From a virus: a DNA stretch of 64,000 bases. The stretch's first letter is position 1, and each line of letters starts with the position of its first letter. Of this stretch, positions 58,328 to 64,000 are shown one piece after another. A program made the position numbers and the translations under genes. The stretch spans positions 23,271 to 87,270 of the IMG/VR virus record IMGVR_UViG_3300017991_004328; one strand, written 5' to 3'. The notes below the pieces were generated by a model, which was given only the letters and a program-made list of their open reading frames with translations, ran no database searches and was not told the DNA's origin.

Positions 58328-58741
58328 ATGACCACAGACGACGAGTTCTTTGATATTTTGGATACTCAATTGGTTGAAAAACCGATCGAACCCAAGATAC
58401 CATTAGAGCAGTTGGACCCTCCAGAAACGTGTACCGTAGAAGACATTCGAAAAACACATGTCTACCCAGAAGGGATAAAAGACCAGCTCGATAAGTACGA
58501 AAAGTTTTTGAAGGAGATGGCCAGTGCTAACGACAAAATTCAAAAAATTTTGGAGAGCTGGTTCAACGAGGAAAGCAATGAACAAGATCGCCTAAAAAGG
58601 TTCGTACAAGGGATAAAAATTCTACAATACCGAATGATCGTAAGTGTTATTTCAAACAACCTAAACGCAGACGATGCCCAGAAATACGTCAACCTCTACC
58701 AAGAATTGGTACAAGCGGAACTACAACTTAGAAAAGGGTAA
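58328..58741 (+). CDS. Hypothetical helical protein
   Basis: 137 residues after AAGGAT. Acidic N-terminus, helical body (DQLDKYEKFLKEMASANDK, RLKRFVQGIKILQYRMI). No family known; in a replication-gene operon. Confidence 0.5.
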   Translation: MTTDDEFFDILDTQLVEKPIEPKIPLEQLDPPETCTVEDIRKTHVYPEGIKDQLDKYEKFLKEMASANDKIQKILESWFNEESNEQDRLKRFVQGIKILQYRMIVSVISNNLNADDAQKYVNLYQELVQAELQLRKG

Positions 58742-58743
58742 CG

Positions 58744-58929
58744 ATGAACGCCAAAGTTACAGACGCATTTGTTCAAGCTTTTAGAAGCGAGGCAGACTAC
58801 CACGACGCTTTTGCAAATCTAGTTGCTACAGGTGTCTTGCCGCTAGGAGTGGTAAAAGACGATCCAAGAGTAAAGGACATAGTTTTACGTTGTCAAAAGG
58901 CACGCAATGAAAATCTTAATCACCGTTGA
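58744..58929 (+). CDS. Small hypothetical protein
   Basis: 61 residues after AAAAGGG. Helical; no motif. Overlaps the helicase gene by 23 bases. Confidence 0.45.
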   Translation: MNAKVTDAFVQAFRSEADYHDAFANLVATGVLPLGVVKDDPRVKDIVLRCQKARNENLNHR

Positions 58930-60334
58930 CCCGCACCGTCTAAAAGTATCTCCTAAAATACCAAAGTACCTGCTTGAAAATTTGTGTTTGTACACTCGTT
59001 ACAGGGTTGATAATTACGAGTACACCGTTAGGGGGCAGGAAGGATGGAACGGCTATGTCAATACGTTCAACGTTTACAAACAAGAGGCTCCTGCTGGTTT
59101 GTGGCGGCGTATTCAAAATTTTTTCAAAAACGAAGAATTCGATGTCGAAGTTGTTTGGGCTGAATGCAAACCTCTTGGAAAAAAGAAGCCATGGGTACAC
59201 ACCCTAGACCTTGCCCACCACCAAATAAGATCCGTAGAGGCTGCTGTAAAAGGGCGTTACGGAATTATCGACGGGGCAATCAGGTCAGGCAAAACAGCGA
59301 TCATGGGGGCGATCCTAAACAAAATTAATCGAACACCTGCAATTGTTCTAACCGTTGGTAAAGACTTAGTGATTCAAACATCCCGTGAATTGGAGCGTTT
59401 CACAGATTTTGAAGTAGGCAGTCTTGTAGATTCCAAGTATGAAAAGGGAGAGGTGCTGGTTACGAGCTATCATGCTCTTATCTCTGCTCTAAAAAACCGA
59501 TCGGAAACAACAGAAAAAACGAAGCAACGCAACAAAGAGATCAGAAAATTTGTTGGGGATACTGACGTGCTTTTACTCGATGAGTGCCATTACGCCTTAG
59601 CGCCCAAAACCGCAAAGGCCTTAAAGAAGCTTAGTCCAGCTTATAAGATCGGCTTGTCTGGAACGCCTAACAGAGAAGGCACACAGACAACTGAACGAGA
59701 AGCTGCGCTAGGACCAACCCTTTGTCGAGTAAGCTTACAACAAATGGTTGAAATCGGAAGGTTGGCAAAACCGCTAACAATTTGGTACGAGCTTCCTGCA
59801 CAGTGGTATCTCAAAGACGGGATTTATGATTTTGGAGAAGACTACGATTCAAACATTATTAAGAACGCTTACCGCAACCAGTTCATCAAAGAAATCGTTG
59901 ATAACCTTTATTCAAAGGGCAAATCCTCGTTCGTTATGGTTTCTAAGATTGAGCACGGCAAGGAACTAGAAAGGCTTATCCCCAAAAGTTACTTCGTTCG
60001 AGGAGCAGTCAGTACTAAGGTTAGATGGAACATGTATCGTGCTGTGCAAGAAGGGAAGCTTTCTTGCGTGATTTCAACAGTCTCCAAACTTGGCCTAGAC
60101 CTACCAAAATTAAATGCAGTGATCAACGCAGAAGGCTACCGAAGCAAAACAAGCACAGTGCAGAAGCTGCGATCATTGACCGGCATTGAAGGCAAAAGGG
60201 TCGGGTTGATTATCGACTTCTTGGACCATTCGAAGTACACGCAAAGACACAGTATTCAGAGGTTGAAGTTGTACAAATCTAAACAGTTTGTGATCAAAAA
60301 ACGCCAAGTACCGGAGGATTACTATGGGAAATAA
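58907..60334 (+). CDS. SF2 helicase, UvsW-like
   Basis: 475 residues. Motif I AIRSGKTAIM (about 125-134), DECHYAL (motif II, a DEAH variant), GLSGTPNREGT (motif III) and a second RecA domain with KSSFVMVSKIEHG and a truncated Q-x-x-R end (VQKLRSLTGIEGKR). Resembles T4 UvsW, which unwinds D-loops and R-loops during recombination-dependent replication. N-terminal 110 residues form a separate domain. Good placement in the replication operon. Confidence 0.78.
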   Translation: MKILITVDPHRLKVSPKIPKYLLENLCLYTRYRVDNYEYTVRGQEGWNGYVNTFNVYKQEAPAGLWRRIQNFFKNEEFDVEVVWAECKPLGKKKPWVHTLDLAHHQIRSVEAAVKGRYGIIDGAIRSGKTAIMGAILNKINRTPAIVLTVGKDLVIQTSRELERFTDFEVGSLVDSKYEKGEVLVTSYHALISALKNRSETTEKTKQRNKEIRKFVGDTDVLLLDECHYALAPKTAKALKKLSPAYKIGLSGTPNREGTQTTEREAALGPTLCRVSLQQMVEIGRLAKPLTIWYELPAQWYLKDGIYDFGEDYDSNIIKNAYRNQFIKEIVDNLYSKGKSSFVMVSKIEHGKELERLIPKSYFVRGAVSTKVRWNMYRAVQEGKLSCVISTVSKLGLDLPKLNAVINAEGYRSKTSTVQKLRSLTGIEGKRVGLIIDFLDHSKYTQRHSIQRLKLYKSKQFVIKKRQVPEDYYGK

Positions 60335-60863
60335 GCCGGTCTGCAAACGAAGAACCTTGCTTTTTACCGACGACCCTATCGAACGAAAAATTATTGAAAT
60401 GGCTTCTACCTTATCTAGTCAAAACGACCGGCTAAAAAAACAGATCGAAAAATCTGGCGCTTGGGCAGCCCAGAAGCATGTTGACCAGTGGAGACCTTTT
60501 GACTTCCTACATTACTTCAATGACCTTTATGAACAACGCTACCGTCGCCAATACCACCTAAAAGGAAGTTTAGTTCGTGCCTATGATCAAATCGAAAAAT
60601 TTATGCGGGAAGTAGACGCAGATAACAAGACGTTTAAGAGTTTTATCGATATAGCTTTTGCCAGGCACTTCAACGATTTCGCTCCTCCAACACTTCAACA
60701 CATTATCAACAAAACAATCTTTTCGAAAGTGATGAAAAAGCACAAACCAAGTAAAAGACTGACAGACTTAGACCACCGAATCGCTAGAGAATCTTTTATC
60801 GAAGACGAGCACGACCCCTACGCTTACTTGGACGAAATGATTGCTAATGAGTGCCTACACTGA
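60324..60863 (+). CDS. Hypothetical protein, replication operon
   Basis: 179 residues after GGAGG. Helical throughout (IIEMASTLSSQNDRLKKQIE, DFLHYFNDLYEQRYRRQYH). Its place directly before the helicase loader suggests a replication-initiation or loader cofactor, inferred only. Overlaps neighbours by 11 and 17 bases. Confidence 0.5.
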   Translation: MGNKPVCKRRTLLFTDDPIERKIIEMASTLSSQNDRLKKQIEKSGAWAAQKHVDQWRPFDFLHYFNDLYEQRYRRQYHLKGSLVRAYDQIEKFMREVDADNKTFKSFIDIAFARHFNDFAPPTLQHIINKTIFSKVMKKHKPSKRLTDLDHRIARESFIEDEHDPYAYLDEMIANECLH

Positions 60864-61563
60864 CCTTGAGAAAATAAAAAAAAATTGCAAGCTCTGTGCT
60901 GGTATTGGAATGGTTCTCGTTGACGACGAACTACAATACTGCAAGTGCGTTCAACGGATTCGTCAAAAAGCTAAGCTTATTGACGCAAACATTCCAAAGC
61001 AGTACTGGGATTTTCACATCGCGGATATTCACCAAAGCTTCAAAGAAGACAACAAAAAAGAATTCCATGCAGTACAAGCGTACATCAAACGCATAAGGGC
61101 AAACATCCGCAACGGTAAGGGGCTTTGGTTGTGGAGCCCTCCCGGTATGGGTAAAAGCACTTGTATTGCAGACATTCTCAGATCTGCGATCGCTACTGAG
61201 CACAAAGCTTACTTCTTGAAAGCAGCAAAGGTTGTTGAGCTTAGGATGAAGGCTCTTCGATCTGCTGAGGCTTCTGGCTTAGTAGACTACTTGTTATCTA
61301 AGGTAGACATTATTGCGGTTGAGGAAATAGAAAAAGTTTACCTAGCTTCGGAAGACACGCTACCAAACACGTTATTTTTTGATTTTCTTTCTGACTTATA
61401 CGATTCGAAAAGAGCGCTGCTAGTTACTTCAAACTGTTCCCCCGCTAAGGTAATTGAAAAGTTCCCTACGTATATTGCAGACAGGTTGCGTTTGTTGAAA
61501 GTTCTACGATTTACGGGGAAGTTTTCGGGGCGTAAACTGGCGCAGGCAAATGCTCGAACTTAG
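60847..61563 (+). CDS. DnaC-like helicase loader (AAA+)
   Basis: 238 residues from ATG 60847. Walker A WSPPGMGKSTCIAD (about 95-108), Walker B IIAVEEIEKVY, sensor TSNCSP, as in DnaC/IstB loaders. N-terminal Cys pair CKLCAGIG and CKC could bind zinc. Probably loads the DnaB-like helicase encoded next (overlap of 14 bases). Loader and helicase side by side strengthen both calls. Confidence 0.8.
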   Translation: MSAYTDLEKIKKNCKLCAGIGMVLVDDELQYCKCVQRIRQKAKLIDANIPKQYWDFHIADIHQSFKEDNKKEFHAVQAYIKRIRANIRNGKGLWLWSPPGMGKSTCIADILRSAIATEHKAYFLKAAKVVELRMKALRSAEASGLVDYLLSKVDIIAVEEIEKVYLASEDTLPNTLFFDFLSDLYDSKRALLVTSNCSPAKVIEKFPTYIADRLRLLKVLRFTGKFSGRKLAQANART

Positions 61564-62926
61564 ATCTGACAAGGTCGAAAAAAGATTACTGTCCTTCTAC
61601 TTTCGTAAGCCTTACTTTGCCAGGCTTGTCGATCTCGACGAGAACAAGTTTTTTACTCGTGCGAAGTACCGTACCTTAGCCCGTCTTGCCAAAAGCTACA
61701 TAAAAAAATACCAACAGCCGCCTACCAAAAAGGTTCTGTACGAATACACCAAAGACACAGAACGGCACTCAAACGTTGACGAGATCGGGTCAGCGATGTC
61801 TTTAATGGCGACCCTCCCAAAACCACGTAAGGATGAGTTTGAATACTTACTTGACCGAGGCAAAGACCTTCTTCTAACCCGCAACCTCTACGACGTAGCG
61901 GACCACATAAAAAACGCTCTTGAGTCTGACGGAGAATTAAAGGAGACCCATCGTAAGGTCCTCACGTCCCTTCTGCGAGCAGACGAGACGAGGACGGCTA
62001 ACCGTATGGGGTTTCTGCACGAGACCGCACAGGAGCGCTGGAACACGTTTGTGCGGCAGGATCACAAGGATGACATTATTCGCTTTGGCATGGACCCCCT
62101 AGACGAAGCCTTAGGAGGCATGCGAAAAACGTTCACGACTTTGATCTACTCCAAAACCGGTGGTGGTAAGACCAGGACCGCTGTCAACGTTGCGATCAAT
62201 GCGGCTAGGCAAGGCAAAAATGTTATCTATTTCTCGCTTGAGATGGCAACCGAACTTATCGGGGCTGTGTTCGACAGTCGATTAGCTTGGTTAGACTCTT
62301 CCAAAATCGTATTTTCTAAGCTAAGTCAACAAGAAAAACGAAAATACCGAATAATGCTAAAAAAGCAAGTTCAGAAAAAGCTCGGTGTTTACATTGTGGA
62401 CATTCCTTCGAACGCAACCACGTCAGATTTGTACGAGGCTGTGGAGACCTACAGGGCTGTCACAGGGCTCGAACCCGACTTGGCCATCCTCGACTACGCC
62501 AATCTGCTCGAACCGCTTAGATCGTACGCTGGCCGTTCTGAGAAGTACGACGTTCTTTTCAAAGAGCTACACGAGTTTGCCCGAGCACAGCGAGTTGCTT
62601 TGCTAACAGCTACCCAGGAGAAGCGCCAGAGCAACGACAACAAGAAGGATAAGGACCCTTACGAACCAGATATCGAAAACATCGGCCTAAGTAATTACAT
62701 GGCCGTGCACTGCGAGACGGTACTAAGGTTAGTCCAGACTGAGGAAGACAAACTCCAAAACAGTTTGTGGATTGTCGTGGACAAGAGCCGCTACAGCGCA
62801 GTGGGGACTAAGATTTCTCTAATTGCACTGTGGAGCCACTCGTACGTAGGCGATCGGTTTGTTGGAAATATTCCCGGTGTGCGCGTTGTAAAAAGGAGAA
62901 AAAAGAGTAAGAAAAAGAAAGAATGA
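61550..62926 (+). CDS. DnaB-like replicative helicase
   Basis: 458 residues. RecA-fold C-terminal half: Walker A YSKTGGGKTRTAVN (about 200-213), Walker B LAILDYANLLEP, and ATQEKRQSN. The N-terminal part is shorter than that of bacterial DnaB (about 100 residues of helical domain), and the C-terminus is very basic (VKRRKKSKKKKE). Acts with the loader and the split primase. Confidence 0.82.
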   Translation: MLELRSDKVEKRLLSFYFRKPYFARLVDLDENKFFTRAKYRTLARLAKSYIKKYQQPPTKKVLYEYTKDTERHSNVDEIGSAMSLMATLPKPRKDEFEYLLDRGKDLLLTRNLYDVADHIKNALESDGELKETHRKVLTSLLRADETRTANRMGFLHETAQERWNTFVRQDHKDDIIRFGMDPLDEALGGMRKTFTTLIYSKTGGGKTRTAVNVAINAARQGKNVIYFSLEMATELIGAVFDSRLAWLDSSKIVFSKLSQQEKRKYRIMLKKQVQKKLGVYIVDIPSNATTSDLYEAVETYRAVTGLEPDLAILDYANLLEPLRSYAGRSEKYDVLFKELHEFARAQRVALLTATQEKRQSNDNKKDKDPYEPDIENIGLSNYMAVHCETVLRLVQTEEDKLQNSLWIVVDKSRYSAVGTKISLIALWSHSYVGDRFVGNIPGVRVVKRRKKSKKKKE

Positions 62927-63396
62927 ATACTCTTACTCTTTTGGAGACTCTTGAATTTACGGGAATTCAAGAAGCCGGTGACGGGAAGTACCGCTGCTTA
63001 TGCCCCTTCCACAAAGAAACTAAGCCATCCTTTTACGCCTACCCAGACGGAACTTATCACTGCTTCGGTTGCTTAGCCCATGGAGATTTGTGGGAATTAG
63101 GGGACGAAGAGGATTTGGCCTGGAACGTAGCGCGATTAGAGATAAGTTTTTCGAAAAACGGGTACAACCCAAAAAAGCTTAGGTCTAGATTTTGCTCTGT
63201 GGTAAACAAGCTGATCGCGAAAGGCAACCTTGGCCCTCGAATCCAAAACCGTGTGTGGGAAGCGTTTGACCGAGCAGACTTAGTTGCTACAGCGAAATCC
63301 AATAATTTGCTTGACTACGATCTTTCAATGCGTCTGAGTCTACACAAAATAGCTAAAGGAGTAAAACACCATGCCTCAAAAAAAACAAACGCCTAA
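62923..63396 (+). CDS. Stand-alone CHC2 zinc-finger primase domain
   Basis: 157 residues, start overlapping the helicase stop (ATGA). Residues 20-55 carry the primase CHC2 finger: CPFHKETKPSFYAYPDGTY then HCFGCLAHGD, giving Cys27, His30, Cys47, Cys50. No TOPRIM follows. Pairs logically with the zinc-finger-less catalytic core at 49954-50706. Such a domain recognises template and product start. C-terminal part is basic and helical. Confidence 0.8.
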   Translation: MNTLTLLETLEFTGIQEAGDGKYRCLCPFHKETKPSFYAYPDGTYHCFGCLAHGDLWELGDEEDLAWNVARLEISFSKNGYNPKKLRSRFCSVVNKLIAKGNLGPRIQNRVWEAFDRADLVATAKSNNLLDYDLSMRLSLHKIAKGVKHHASKKTNA

Positions 63397-64000
63397 AGAA
63401 ATGCAAACCTTGTTGAAACAAACACCTAGAGAAATGCAAACCTTGTTGATTCAAGATTGCGAGGTTGGAGAAGAGTACCTTACTAAGTATGGAAAAATTA
63501 TCAAGCTGCTAGCGTTGAAGCCAAAGCCCAGGGTTCTGGTTCCCGCAATCGACACTGAAGTCGAGGTAGGGTTGGAATACGAAGTGTACGCGGTACCTTT
63601 GACGTCGACCGAAGATCAAATTGAAGCAGAGATCGAAAAATCTAAGCCTCTCGAAAAAGAGCTTCGTAGCAGCAGTAACAACGACAAACCTAAACCCAAG
63701 CGCAAGGTTCTGGTCAAGTCGAAAAAGACAAGCCGCAAAGACATGCAAATCACCAAGGATAACTCTGTTTCAAAAAGCGACGACCTTGAAGCAGAGGAAC
63801 TTTTTTACTTTTGTCCTGAGGCATCAGAAGAAGTTGAAGAAGAAATTTTGACCGAGGAAGACCTAGAAGAGGTTTTGGAAGAACCAGAAGAAGAAGAACC
63901 AGAAGAAGAAGAACCAGAAGAAGAAGAACCAGAAGAAGAAGAAGAACCAGAAGAAGAAGAACCAGAAGAAGAAGAACCAGAAGAAGAAGAACCAGAAGAA
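63371..64000 (+). CDS. Acidic repeat protein, cut by the window edge
   Basis: 210 codons visible, no stop. ATG 63371 follows GGAGTAAAACACC. N-terminus repeats TPKEMQTLL / TPREMQTLL, then a mixed basic-acidic region (KPKPKRKVLVKSKK), and from about residue 170 a simple EEEEP repeat runs to the end. Function unknown; may bind replication proteins. The repeat makes assembly here unreliable. Confidence 0.6.
   Translation, partial: MPQKKQTPKEMQTLLKQTPREMQTLLIQDCEVGEEYLTKYGKIIKLLALKPKPRVLVPAIDTEVEVGLEYEVYAVPLTSTEDQIEAEIEKSKPLEKELRSSSNNDKPKPKRKVLVKSKKTSRKDMQITKDNSVSKSDDLEAEELFYFCPEASEEVEEEILTEEDLEEVLEEPEEEEPEEEEPEEEEPEEEEEPEEEEPEEEEPEEEEPEE

Noticed and set aside
63509-63748. Minus-strand open frame near the right end
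   Set aside because: Antisense to the acidic repeat gene, no start signal.
1-64000. CRISPR array, rRNA genes, integrase or lysogeny genes
   Set aside because: No spaced identical repeats, no rRNA and no integrase motif were seen; absence cannot be extended beyond the window.

Overview
The window looks like an internal piece of a large tailed double-stranded DNA phage (Caudoviricetes) genome, with both ends open inside genes. Evidence: a terminase large subunit, a portal protein, a prohead protease followed by a scaffold-like protein, phage replication genes, tRNAs, and dense operons with ATGA-type overlaps. Coding strand changes in blocks. No host gene backbone is visible. Head-gene order resembles myoviruses, but no tail sheath is present, so the virion type stays open and the host cannot be named.

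Layout. 1-2000 (minus strand): scaffold-like protein and prohead protease. 2080-2480 (plus strand): a compact structured RNA ending in a terminator, then a degenerate Tyr-like tRNA and two leucine-anticodon tRNAs. 2500-16000 (minus): accessory genes lying between the two halves of the head module. They include an Acb2/Tad1-like anti-defence candidate, a secreted glycoside hydrolase, an ATPase/pentapeptide-repeat cassette and an IS605-type element. 16000-26600 (minus): PD-(D/E)XK nuclease, portal, head-associated proteins, terminase and a small membrane protein.

26658-46143 (mostly minus): a long glycan-modification region. It carries eight glycosyltransferases (two GT10, three GT2-like, three GT4-like), three sulfotransferase-like proteins, an RmlD-like reductase, FkbM and other methyltransferases, several DNA methyltransferases (one broken) and a SpeD-like protein without its pyruvoyl serine. 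46144-47546: a 1.4-kb non-coding region with a run of GC-rich hairpins and an AT-rich flank, a candidate origin or regulatory locus. 47547-64000 (mostly plus): HTH protein, sigma factor, DnaG-type catalytic core, solitary TnpB element, tail-fibre-like protein, sugar-nucleotide dehydrogenase, MT-A70 methyltransferase, UvsW-like helicase, helicase loader, DnaB-like helicase and a separate CHC2 zinc-finger protein that probably supplies the other half of the primase.

How it fits together: the head module packages and matures the capsid, the right arm replicates DNA with a split primase and phage sigma factor, and the central block could build a fucosylated, sulfated, methylated glycan on the virion or cell surface. 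Many start codons are GTG or TTG with good Shine-Dalgarno sequences, and I moved starts accordingly.
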